Shown here piece by piece: positions 9,937 through 20,700 of a DNA stretch of 64,000 nt (position 1 is its first letter; every line of letters begins with the position of its first letter). A program made the position numbers and the translations under genes. The notes beneath the pieces are model-generated. The model was not told where the DNA came from and ran no database searches. It saw nothing but the letters and a program-made list of their open reading frames with translations. This stretch comes from Alopecurus myosuroides (Eukaryota > Streptophyta > Magnoliopsida > Poales > Poaceae). The DNA is taken from the NCBI GenBank assembly GCA_028641055.1, contig CM054058.1:499055919-499119918 (forward strand), in the 5' to 3' direction.

Positions 9937-11462
9937 TGATACGTGCATTTTATATCATCATTTATACCCTCCATATAGGCATTATTGGGATGTTTTATCA
10001 ATGTTATGTCATTGTTTTGCATGTTTTAGATGATTTTATGGGACTTTCCTACAAAGTCCCTATTTTTGGTATTTAATTTCTGGGTGTCAGAAAACACCTG
10101 TTTTCATGTTTTTGATGTTTCAGGAGCTACATGTATCCAAATTGCGAAAGGAAAGAAACCCTGTCAGTTTTTCTTCGGGAGAAAGGCCGTGGGCACAAGA
10201 CACAAAGGAGGAGGGCCATGAGGCCCAAAAGGGGGTGGCCCACGCGGCCAGATTCCCTGGCCGCGTGTGGGGCCCCCAAATGGGCCCACAGCACCTCCTC
10301 CCCGAGGTCTTTTTGTTGACGACTCTGTCTTCCCCGAAAACAAACACCCTAATTTTCCCGAGACGAGACGGAGCCGCCAGGGCGGCGAAACTCTCCGCGG
10401 GGGAGACAGATCCTGCTGCTCCGGAGCTCCGGAGAAGGGGGAAATCATCCCCATCTTCATCCCCATCTCCTCCTTGGCATGGGAGGAGGCATCTCCATCA
10501 CCATCCTCACCAGCACCTGCATCTCCACCATCACCATCACCGTGATCCACTCCGTTCCCCTCATAGTTTGATCATTGCTACACCATAGATACGTGTTATT
10601 GTACTCCGTTGCATGTTTGGGATTGAGTACTTGTCATTATTTGGTGGTGGATCCATTGTTTCAGATTGTGTTGTACCACATATGTCACCATACATGATCA
10701 TGTTTGCACGTTGTGAGTAGTTCCCGCATGTTCCTGAGGGCATAGGATGAATTGGCAATGATTTGTTACATGAGATGAGTTGTTATTTGGTTTAGTATTT
10801 ATCTTTTATGTGATTCTATGATGGTGTTGTACGAACGTCGACTGTACAACACTTCACCTACATGGGCTCATAGGAGAACACCATAGTGTAGTGACGTGAT
10901 GATGTCTTTAGGTGACAGGAACTTGAGACAGAGTCGTTGAATTGCATTATGAGGGTACTTGTATCGGGGACCTTAGAGCATAAGGCTATGGTGGGACATC
11001 ATGTCTTAATAATTCTCGTGCTGTCATTTAATTGGCCACGTGATCCATCATAAGGGGTGATAGTTTATTTATTTAGCTATTCCTATTTGTGGCTCCGTCC
11101 GAAGAAGATTAAAACTAGACAAGATATACAAACATGGTATGCAATGAATCACTATGCCAGCTAAATCCTGCAGCCCTCGGGAACGTTTTCCACATATAAG
11201 ACACAAACACACACTTGAGCTTGTCCTCTTACGCATTAGAGGATTGGGCTTTGTCTCTCATTGAGACCTACTACTTGCTGCAATTTACTTTCCGCATTTT
11301 ACTTTACTTGCACTACACAATTAAAACACAAAAACACCTGTTGCTTTTATTATTTCTTTGTTATTCTACTTACCAGTTCCTTCTGCTCCTTGTGGGTTCG
11401 ACAACCTTTCTAATTCGAAAAGTACTACAATTGATCTCCTGCACTTGGGAGCCATCAAGACA
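9937..11462 (+). repeat. 5' LTR of element B
   Basis: A 1526-bp LTR with TG...CA ends: it starts TGATACGTGCATTTTATATC and ends GAGCCATCAAGACA, six bases before the primer site. A GC-rich middle (10200-10560) contains CATCACCATCACC-type low-complexity sequence. No frame here is credible as a gene. Confidence 0.75.
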
Positions 11463-11468
11463 CTTTTT

Positions 11469-11485
11469 TGGCGCCGTTGCCGGGG
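11469..11485 (+). other. tRNA-Asp primer-binding site of element B
   Basis: TGGCGCCGTTGCCGGGG is identical to the site in element A and lies six bases after the CA end of the LTR. Confidence 0.88.
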
Positions 11486-11564
11486 AGCGTAGCGCTATTG
11501 GTAAGAAGTTTGGTAAGGAAACTTGAAAGCTGAATTTTACTTGTTGTTGCATCCTGTTATTATT

Positions 11565-12450
11565 ATGGCTTTTATGAGAGATGCTTCGCTGAAACTTGCT
11601 TTATACGAGAGTGCTTATGCTATTAAACCTAAAGTTGTTGAAAAAGCACCTCATGATGATGGTTATATTATTCCCCTTGAATTTGTGAAAGTTGTTAGGA
11701 ATGAGTATTTTGCAGGGGATGGAACAAAGGCTGCAAGTGATCACATACGGGCTATTGAGGATATATGTGGGCTAATTAGGCTCAAGGCTATTTCTCAGGA
11801 GGAGGTAAAATGCAAGTTATTGTACCAGTCCTTAACTGGTGATGCTCGAAAATGGTATATGTTCCTGGATGAAGAAATTAGACATAATTGGGATACTTTT
11901 ATGAAGGTTTTCTTTCTTAAATATTTTACTCCTAAAGAGGCTTATGAGAACCGTTGCTTTATATTTAATTTTTGGCCACACCTTGGAGAGAGTATTACTC
12001 AAGCTTGGGGGAGGCTTAAGGACCTCCTTCGTAAGAATCCTTGTCATGATCTCACAAATAAACTTATATTGATAAACTTTTATGTGAGACTACCTGATAG
12101 GCTAAAGCAATATTTGGATGGTTCATCTGGTGGAAGCTTTACAAATAATACCGCAGAAGAAGCTTGGAATTTATTGGAAATTATTTCGAAGAACTCTGAA
12201 TATTGGGACCTAGACAAAGGTAATGAAGCTTATTTTGATTATGGATATTCATGTGTAGAAAGTTTCTCTAGTTATATTTTGTTCAAGAATGTTATTAAAG
12301 ATTTTGATCTTGATCCATATGTTGCAATTGAAATAGCTAAAAAAATTGCTGCACCCATAGCACCTGGCCCGTGTTTGTATGGATGTACAACATCCCCCCT
12401 GGTTGTGCATGAAGAGGAAGTATATTCACATGAGTATGCTAATTCAAGGG
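11565..12450 (+). pseudogene. gag of element B, truncated at the CACTA junction
   Basis: The first in-frame ATG is 11565 (MAFMRDASLK), 80 bases after the primer site; the open frame upstream has no ATG. The product shows the retrotransposon gag core: an N-terminal segment, ARKWYMFLDEEIRHNWDTF, FFLKYFTPKEAYENRCFIF, LGESITQAWGRLKDLL, then FYVRLPDRLKQYLDGSSGG. That W...F...GES..W.R...FY..L...LD..sGG pattern is typical of Athila/Tat gags. The native frame ends near codon 295 at HEYANS; the last 15 codons before the stop at 12495-12497 read CACTA sequence in a wrong frame. The zinc knuckle and all pol domains are missing. Confidence 0.78.
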
Positions 12451-14884
12451 CCGAAACAACTAGGCAACGACATCAATCTATACCTGAAGCTGCTTAAAGA
12501 TGAGCTGGACACGCTATGGGCCGAGGAAGGGGTGAACACATGGGACGCCTTCGGTTAACAATATTTCCCAATGAGAGATGTCTTACTCTGTACGGTTCAC
12601 GACCTAATCGGCTACGGATATGTGGCGGGCCAGGTGTGCCACGGACATAACGGTTGCGTGAGGTGCATGGATGACCCCACGTTTATGCAACTTCCGAAAG
12701 ATCCTGGGTCTTCGAAAACAGTTTTCGTTGGCCATCGAAGGTGGCTACCCAACAAAGACCCGTGGAGAAGGCGAGGAGACCTTTTTAACGGTGAGGATGA
12801 GCTCCGTGGACCTCCACGTAAGAGGTGCGGCGAAGAAATCTACAAGTTGCTGAATGATTGGAAGGAATGCCCAGAGCCGGGAAAGAAGCAAAAGGCGCCA
12901 AAACCGCTTCTGGATGTATGGAAGACGAGGTCGGTGTTTTGGGACTTGCCATACTGGCCCATTCTCGATACGCCTCACTGCCTTGATGTGATGCATATCA
13001 CGAAGAATGTGTTTGAAAGTTTGTTTGGCACGCTGCTCAACATGCCGGAGAGGACCAAAGACGGGGTGAAAGCAAGAAACGACCTGAAATATTTTGGTAT
13101 TAGGGTAGATCTTCAAGGGGGACGCCCGGATGATGACGACGGCGATCAATCGTGTGATGAGGAGACAGAGGGTCTCAAGGCCAAAAGGGTTAAGAGGAAT
13201 GACTATTACTGCCCCCTCCTGCTTCACTCTTAGTCCGGACGAGATCACAAAATTGATGATGTGCCTTCTCGGAGTCAAAGTCCCTAGCGGTTACTCAGGG
13301 CTAATAAGCAGATTCCTCGACGCGTAGAAACAAAAGTTTAGCGGGATGAAGTCTCATGACTGTTACGTGATGATGACGCAGTTACTTCCGGTTGCGATCC
13401 GCGGAATAATGGACAAGCACGTCCGGGAAACCCTGTTTGGCCTCTGTAACTTCTTCGACGTGATATCTCGAAAGTCGATCACGGGGAAGCAGATCTCAAG
13501 GCTGCAGGAAGAGATTGTCGTGATACTATGCGAGCTTGAGATGTACTTTCCACCATCATTCTTTGACATATGTGTTCATCTGTTGGTCCATATCGTGGAC
13601 GATATCATCCATCTCGGGCCGTTGTTCCTGCATAACATGATGCCGTTTGAAAGGATGAATGGGGTCATCAAAGGATATGTTCGCAACAGAGCCCGTCCGG
13701 ATGGAAGCATCGTTCAAGGCTTTCTCACCGAAGAGTGCATCCCTTTCTGCACGAATCATATGGACGTGGAGGACCCTGTTGGTTTGCCCAGAAACAAGCA
13801 CATTGGCAAGCTCGATGGAGTAGGTCACAAAAATGGACGTAGAGAAGTGCATGTGGATCGGGCTTGTCGACGCACCGATTTTAACAGGGCAAACTTAGTA
13901 GCTCTCCAACACATTGACATGGTCGATACTTGGGTGGAAAAACACAAGAGCTCGATTATGAAAAAGTACAGTGAACAAGGCAAGCGGAGGACCGAAGGAG
14001 AAATAATCAGAGAGCATAACTCCACTTTCTTGCGTTGGCTTAAAGATGTGATCGTCGCTAATCCACCGCCAAGGGATTGTGCGCAAAATAAACTATTATA
14101 CGCCTTGGCACATGGCCCAGCTCCCAACCTAGCGACGTTTCAAGCATATGATATCAACGGGTTCACTTTCTACACAGAGGAGAAAGACAAAACTTCCGAT
14201 TATCAAAACTCAGGGGTAATGATGGAATCCTACACTGGTGACAAAAAGTTAAGATACTACGGAAGGATCGAGGAGATATGGGAGCTTAACTACTCTGGAG
14301 AGAAGGTGTCTATGTTCCGCGTCAGATGGGCTAGGATGTCTACCGTCAGAAAAGAAGACCAATACTTTACAACCATGGTTATTCCCGAAGCCGGAACCTC
14401 ATCAAGCGCGAATGTCACAGCGCAAAATGAGCCATGGGTATTGGCTAAGAATGTGTCCCAATGCTTCTTCATAACAGACCCCGCAAGGCCTAGCCGTGTT
14501 GTCGTGAGGAGAGGGAAAAGAAATATCATCGGAATGGATGGAGTCGTTGACGAGGACAAGTAAGACACGTTCGGCGACCCAAATATTGACGATGATCAAG
14601 AAGATGATGATGATAGTCATGCAACATACACAACAAGAAGAAGCAGCACAACGCTACCTAGGCATGGTCTTCCATTCAGAAGAAGAAGTCATAATGTGGG
14701 GTTATGCAACTGCGACAAAAAAAGGCAAAAAGATCAAACACTGAGAAACTATGTATATGTCTGTCTGCCAATTGTATGCGACGAAACTATGTATATGCAT
14801 GGATCAACTGGTCTGATATCGATGTGCACTTATTATAAATTTAATGTACCTTGTTCTGTATTTCAAATGTGTGAAAACAACTAA
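12451..14884 (+). pseudogene. CACTA transposase (TNP2/Transposase_21 type), broken
   Basis: This is the catalytic transposase of plant CACTA elements, which cuts at the TIRs. It starts mid-protein at PKQLGNDINLYLKLLKDELD (12451). The Transposase_21 part runs to about 13200 with LCTVHDLIGYGYVAG, a CRMDDP segment, VFVGHRRWLP and the signature CLDVMHITKNVFESLFGTLL. A DUF4218-like part follows (13346-13760: SHDCYVMMTQLLPVAIRGI, ELEMYFPPSFF), then a DUF4216-like part (14130-14350: YQNSGV, YYGRIEEIWELNY). Lesions: an in-frame TAA at 12556, a +1 frameshift in the C5 run at 13212-13216, an in-frame TAG at 13325 and an in-frame TAA at 14561, after which the frame stays open to 14884 with the usual acidic tail. 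It cannot make active enzyme. Confidence 0.88.
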
Positions 14885-15409
14885 AACCAAAATAATGAAA
14901 AGAGAAAACTAGAAATAAAATATTGGAAAACAAAATAAAACATGAAGAAAATATTGGAAAACATATCTCCTAACCATAGAAAACAAAAATAAAACACGAG
15001 AAAACATGAAGGAAAATAATGGAAAACAACTAAAACCAAAATAATGAAAAGAGAAAACAAGCAAGAAAATTTTGGAAAACAAAATAAACATGAAGGAAAA
15101 CAATTGAAAACATGAAGAAAATATTGGAAAACATATCTCCTAACCATAGAAAACAAAAATAAAACAAGAGAAAACATGAAGGAAAATAATGGAAAACATA
15201 AAGAAAAACAAAATTTAACAATAAAAAACAAAAGGAAAACAAGAGAAAACATGAAGGAAATAATGGAAAACAAAACATAACAATAATAAACAGAAATAAA
15301 TCAATTCAAAGAAATAAAGAAAAAACAGTAATGTTTCTCAAAGAAAAACTAATAAAAACAATACAGTAAATAAATTCAAAGAAAAATAAAGAAATAAAAT
15401 GAAAAAGAT
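14885..15409. repeat. A-rich tandem repeats, 170-bp period
   Basis: The stretch is built of GGAAAAC-, ACATGAAG- and AAATAAAA-type words. A block starting GAAGAAAATATTGGAAAAC at 14944 recurs at 15114, a 170-bp period, with the same internal CATATCTCCTAACCATAG. It separates the transposase from the inverted-repeat modules. No gene seen. Confidence 0.7.
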
Positions 15410-15528
15410 AGCGCTGGTGAACATAGCTGCATGTTCGCCAGCGCTATGTTACCGCTGGAGAACCATCATTTGTTCGCCAGCGGTATGGGCGTAGCGCTGG
15501 CGAACAGACGGCGGTGTTCGCCAGCGGT
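15410..15528. repeat. Three 14-8-14 inverted-repeat modules of CACTA subterminal motif
   Basis: The subterminal motif of this element, TACCGCTGGCGAAC and variants, occurs here six times as three back-to-back pairs: 15410-15445, 15450-15485 and 15493-15528. Each pair is a 14-base arm, an 8-base loop and a 14-base reverse-complement arm, 36 bases in all, with few mismatches. In En/Spm, subterminal repeats bind the element's regulatory protein. Here the cluster is internal, directly upstream of the GC-rich leader of the second gene. Confidence 0.75.
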
Positions 15529-16191
15529 GCTGTAAGGCCTCTCACTTACGCGTGGGCCCACCTCCTCTCTACAGAGAACACACAGTACGCGCGCGGGACT
15601 TAGCCGTTTTCGACATCGATCTCCTCTCGACGACGAGTAACCCCCGGCCAACTGCCCCCGCCGTCGCTGTTCCGCGCGCTCCCAGTCTCCGGCGACGCCC
15701 TCCCTCTCTCCCACCCCCACTTCCCCACTCTCCCACCGCCCACTGCCCCAAGCCACACTGCCCCCGAGCCACCGCACGCGCGCCCCTCCCTCCCTCTCCA
15801 GCCACGCCATCCCTCTCTCCGGCGATCCCCTCCCCTCTCCGCCCTCCCCTTCCCTCTCTGCCCTCCCCTCCCCCTCCTTGGCCTCGCTGCGGCCCCGAGC
15901 CACACTGCCCCCTCCGCCGCCTTTAAGGTGTTCGACAGAAGTCCTCTAAGAGGGAAAAAATGTACGAGACTGTATTTACGTGCTTCTGTTTGCTGTCAAC
16001 CCATGAGTTCTTCCTCTGTTTTATGAGTTAATATCCATTGGAATGAATCTTGCTATTTGGTATCATGTCTGTCCACTATGGCTAGTGAGTTATTACCCAA
16101 TCCTTAGTGATTATTCATGAATCTGCAACTTTGATCCTATCAACAGATAGGGGCAGAGCAAAATGTCTGACTCGAAAATGTTCCAGTTTAT

Positions 16192-16235
16192 GACCAAATT
16201 AAACATTTTTTTTTGAAACGGACCAAATTAAACAT
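16192..16235 (-). mobile_element. Tiny retroposon footprint between 15-bp direct repeats
   Basis: The 15-mer GACCAAATTAAACAT occurs at 16192-16206 and again at 16221-16235. Between them are eight T followed by GAAACG. A poly-T tail flanked by a 15-bp perfect direct repeat is what an extremely 5'-truncated LINE or SINE insertion on the minus strand would leave. A chance duplication is possible. Confidence 0.45.
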
Positions 16236-17545
16236 ATCAGCAAGTATTTTCTTTTTCTATCTGGCTCAATTGGGCTCTGTTCTGGATTTATGGATGATAG
16301 TTGTGTTAGCTTCCTTCCAACTAGAAGATGTCTTATGCATTTCTTACTGCCAACATATTCACCACTGCTGGTACAAGTCAAACAGAGAATACGTCAACGT
16401 TTTCCTTCAAGAGAGAGAGGGAGGGAGTTTGCTCCCAACTCTTGATGAAAACCAGTAAAAAAAAACCGCATTCATCCGAAACAGTCCTGTCACATATTTC
16501 CTGTATCATAGTTGGATGCATGCATGTCAGTATCTGGTGCTTTGTTTGCTTCCTGTAAACTAGGCTAGTGAGTGTGTATGTAGAAACAGAAATGCCTTCA
16601 ATCTACAGTTCAAGGATGTCTTGGGTTGCGATGACCTAAGTGGCATAGCTGTAGGTATGTGTGTTTTGTGACCATATATAGGAGATGAACCATATACCAT
16701 TGATGTAGTAACAACTTCTCTTATGGTGATGGATGGTTGTTTAGGGCTTAGCAGTACTAGTACCAGTACCACTCAAGACAATTGCATAAATTTTACATCA
16801 ATCTTTGTGCTGTTTAGGGCTTAGCAGTACTTGTGTTTGGTTAACCTCAATGCAGGACATGCCCATTGAGAATTTTACATCATTCCAACCATAAAAGAAT
16901 GCATAAGAAATCTATTTTTGATTATCCACACCATGGAAACCATTTTGTTAGTGCTGCTATAATTTATATGCTAATTTCAAACAGTCACAATGGTTATAAC
17001 ATGTTAGAATTTATATGCTAATTTAGAATGCATAAGAATTCTAGGCATCTCAATTTAAAATTTGATAGTTATAACATGTTATGTCACAATGGTTTTTCTG
17101 TGGCTGTTTTCAAACAGAAAAAAATTCCTGATGTTTTGTGCCCATGTGCTTATATATCTTAACAGAAATCATAGTTTTACTTACAAACAGAAATGTTGTG
17201 GCTGTTTTCAAAGGGAAGAAATGTTGTGGCTGTTTTCAAAGGGAAAAAATAGTTTTACTTAGCAATTTATATGCATGTCTTGTCTTGATATCTAAATATG
17301 AATCTGGATATCTCAATTGTTTTTGGTGGTTGGTGATGGTTCGTGGTGATGGATGGTGTGTATGGATGGTGGTGATGGATGGTTGTGATGGATGGCGTGG
17401 TGATATAGGTGGTGGTGATGGATGGTGGAGATTGTGTGGTCGTATTGATATGTGCCCACCTTCGTGTGGATGACGATGATAATATGAGGGGTGGGATTAT
17501 ATGAGGGGTGGGATTTTATGTGCAGGTACCCCACGTGAGTCCCTA

Positions 17546-17668
17546 TTTGCCGGAATGTTGATTAATTTCCGTTCCGGCAAATTTGGGTACTCCATTTGTG
17601 ATATTTTTAGCAAAGGTCATGCCGAAATTTTCCGTGAATTTTGGCATGATCTGTGCTAAAAATATCAC
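17546..17668 (+). other. Two adjacent hairpins just upstream of the second CACTA gene
   Basis: Hairpin 1, 17546-17581: arms TTTGCCGGAA and TTCCGGCAAA, perfect over 10 bp. Hairpin 2, 17598-17668: outer arms GTGATATTTTTAGCA and TGCTAAAAATATCAC, perfect over 15 bp; inner arms TCATGCCGAAATT and AATTTTGGCATGA with one mismatch (a G-T pair in RNA); a 4x4 internal loop (AAGG/TCTG) and a 7-base apical loop. The second ends 100 bases before the ATG. A small-RNA precursor, a splicing or translation structure, or the relic of a small inverted-repeat element are all possible. Confidence 0.6.
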
Positions 17669-17768
17669 AACTTAGAGTGTCCGAGAAATTTGGACTCATA
17701 TGGGGTATACATCGTCTAAATTGCATGATTTGTTGAACTTACTTCGGGTTTTCTCTCCTTCATTAGAT

Positions 17769-20700
17769 ATGGCTCACAACAACGAGGCGGGTGGTTCTGG
17801 TCTCGGACACGGGGACGACGATGCGTGGCTTTCTATGCTTAGCGCCGGAGGAGGACCCGTAGATCCACACCCGAAGCTAGAGAAGCAGGGCGACGATGCA
17901 GACGACGAGATGGACGAAACCGTTCGTCAGGAGCTAGAGCCGCGCACCGATACATCGGGCGGAGAAGGTGATCAAACCGGTAGTGGCACCGGGGATACCA
18001 CCTCCGGTAGCGAGGCGTCGCGTAAGCGCAAAGAAAGGTGGCACAACATGCTCGCCACCATCCGGCAAGAGTTCACGGTAGTGGACCCCAAGAGCGGTGC
18101 TCCCCTCGAGCCAGCGAGTTACTCTAAGGGCTATGGAAACCAGATAGGCTGTATAGCTCGAGACTTTGGCAACGTTAATATGGAGCACCTCAGAGATAAG
18201 GAAAACAAGGCTATGGCCGCCCTGCTGATTGAGAAGCTGCACACGAGGTACAAGTTCCCGGATCCTTACGACAACCTGGACCCGAAGAAGAATGTGGTCA
18301 ACTCGTTAGCACTGGGAAAGTTCACCAAGGCGTTTACGACTTGGAGATCCAGTTTGCGGGAGATGATTGCGAAGGGTAAGGGTTTCGATGAGATCCATAA
18401 GATGTGGCCCTCCATTTCCGAGGAAGACTTGGCCCAATTCAAGATCGACGAACTCAAACCGGAAAGGGTGGCGCTGAGTAAATGGGGGAAAGACCAGCGA
18501 AAAAAGAACATTGGCCCTCACAATCTCAGAAGCCGGGGTTACCTTGGGAAGCAGAAAGTATGGGCTAAGGAGGATGCGAAGAGAGAAGGGCCGAACCCGT
18601 TTGACAAGATCACCGACCCGCAGGTGAGAAATTTTGTCAGGGCCCATTATAGGGAAGATCCCAAAAAGCCCGGCGATCTTGTGTTGAACGAGAAGGTCAA
18701 AATGCTCGAGAATAAGTATCTCGAGGAAGAAGAAAAAGAACGCCTATCTCATTCTGACGGGGGGTCCTCGGCGACGACGAACAAGGACCCGTATGACACC
18801 CCTTTTATTAGGGCGCTTAACGCCATGAAGGGAGTGCCCCTTGACAAGAAGCCGCATCGTGGCCATGTGCATGGCCTCGGAAAGGGTCATCGGCATGCGC
18901 ACTACTACCCGGACACCAAGGAGAAGAGAAAGGAGCGGAACAAGGCCCCGGAGAAGACGGTCGACGGGCTTGTGAACGAGAGGCTCAATGCGCTCCTTCC
19001 TACCATCTGTGCGTCCGTCGCTCAGTCCTTAGCGCCGTGGATGGCAGGTCGAGGACAAGGGCCTCTCCCTGAGATCAGCATAGCCCAAATGGTGCCGCCA
19101 GCGGCGCAGAACGTGGCCCCCGTCGTGGCGCCTGGTGCGCAGAACGTGGCCCCTGTCGTGGCGCCTGGTGCGCAGAACGTGGCCCCCGTCTTGGCGCCTG
19201 CTGCGCAGAACGAGCCGGCCCCCAACCCTCAGCCGGAAGGTCGCAAAGATCCGTCGCCGCCCCGCCACGTCTCTTCAACGCCGCCGCCGACACATAGCAG
19301 TCCATCGCCCTTGTCCGAGCTCAACGCCCTCACGGTAGTTCAGCGTCCACTGCTTAATTATATATTATGACTTGATTCGTGACGGCCTCAGTCTCTAACG
19401 ACGATCGCGCGACGTTTCGCAGGCCGACGAGACGGGATGCACATTGCTCCTTCGTGTGAACGGCGAGTTAAAGGACGTGGCAAAAGGAAAAATCATAACA
19501 CCTCTCAACCGCTTATCCCACGGCGTCCGTATGCCCGAGGACGTGTTCAGAGTGACATTAAGTCGGGTGCTCCCTGGTTGCGGTGCTCTCGATTCTCCGA
19601 ACCAACCCCCCGCAACCGACATCGAGTTAAACCTGGAGCAATGCTTGGTTTGGCCATTGACATGGCCAAAATCACTAATTCGTTTGGAAACTACTCCTGT
19701 CAACACTCCAACACCGATCCAAGGGTCGGAGCACCCGAGCCAACACAAGGATTTCTCACCTGCAAAGTCCGTGCAACACGACAGCTATGATGCTGAAGAT
19801 GAGAACCCCAATGACTACCTCGTCGACGATCCTTACGAGGGGGACGGCCTGGATGATCTTGATCAACTTCTATTGCCAGCGGAGGAAGCGGATAAATATC
19901 GATGCACAAAGCGTCTTTTCTCTTCTCAAGAACCGACAGTCCCTAAGCAAGAAGTCATCAGCCAGGACACCCTCAAAGAGGCGGTAGCGGATGTATTTCA
20001 TCAGACTCAGCCTAAGAAGACGGTACGGAAAAGAACTAAGAAGAGTTCTGCCGTTGCATCGATGAGCCAACCGGTGGAGGGGACCAAGTCTAAGCCGCAG
20101 ATAGGACGGGTATTGGACAGGATACACATACACGACTGGCATCAGATCCATGAGTTGGGCAAACCGATGCTTCAGCCGAGGTTGGTCTCCTTGCTGTCAG
20201 GTGATATGTGTAGCGTCCATGACGGTATTCTGTATATGGAGGGGACGCTTCTCTTAGAGAAAAATCCAACGCTGCCGGTTTTGGTCGCAAAGGTGCCATC
20301 TACGGCGGGATTTGTCACTGAAGGCAACGCAAACAAGATCATCGTGAGATTTGACGACATTTGTCGGATGTTCCACATGAAATCCCTCCACTCGTCAATC
20401 GTCCGTCTGTATATGCTCAATTTGGCGCATCAGCTATCCATAGAGAATATCAAAAACATAGGGCATGCAGACCCCTACTACATGCACGACATGTACTTGA
20501 ACAACCCCAAGGGTAGGGCAAAAGCGACAAAGTACCTCGAACAAGTGTTGCTCACTAATTATACACACAAGAGGATCACCCTCGTGCTTTACTTTCCCGA
20601 GTAAGTTATATTTCCCATCTTTACATTAGTTTGCGCATATACAATTTTTGAGGATTATATATATGGACTCATGTTTTGCGCAGAAACAAATACATCACCC

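Larger units (their letters stand above)
9937..12450 (+). mobile_element. Element B: truncated Ty3/gypsy element (Athila/Tat-like)
   Basis: A complete 5' LTR (9937-11462), a perfect tRNA-Asp primer site (11469) and the first 886 bases of gag (from the ATG at 11565) are present; the rest is replaced by CACTA transposon sequence at about 12446-12451. It lies inside the 3' LTR of element A, so it inserted later. The matching right half (pol, 3' LTR and rest of A) is not in the window, so a deletion or misjoin must have removed it. Confidence 0.8.
15529..17768 (+). other. Leader and introns of the CACTA second gene
   Basis: A GC-rich stretch at 15560-15920 (C-rich runs, probably 5' untranslated exon) is followed by AT-rich, intron-like sequence up to the ATG at 17769. 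It holds a 28-bp tandem repeat (17191-17218, 17219-17246; AAATGTTGTGGCTGTTTTC core), a GGTGATGGATGG minisatellite (about 17322-17436), a 21-bp direct repeat around TGTTTAGGGCTTAGCAG (near 16738 and 16812) and two hairpins listed separately. Exact leader exons could not be set. Proline-rich frames in the GC-rich part are low-complexity and not called. Confidence 0.5.

Noticed and set aside
10106..10588. 160-codon frame with His-rich tail
   Set aside because: Lies inside the LTR of element B; the His run comes from a CAC/CAT microsatellite.
14885..15278. Long Phe/Ser-rich minus-strand frames suggesting a membrane protein
   Set aside because: Produced by the purine-rich tandem repeat read on the other strand; not a real transmembrane protein.
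15410..15528. Regularly spaced repeats resembling a CRISPR array
   Set aside because: Palindromic pairs of a known CACTA subterminal motif in a plant genome; spacers are not unique 30-40 base units and there are no cas genes.
15466..15926. Overlapping long frames on both strands, Pro- or Gly/Arg-rich
   Set aside because: All come from one C-rich leader stretch; low complexity, no domain, both strands open at once.
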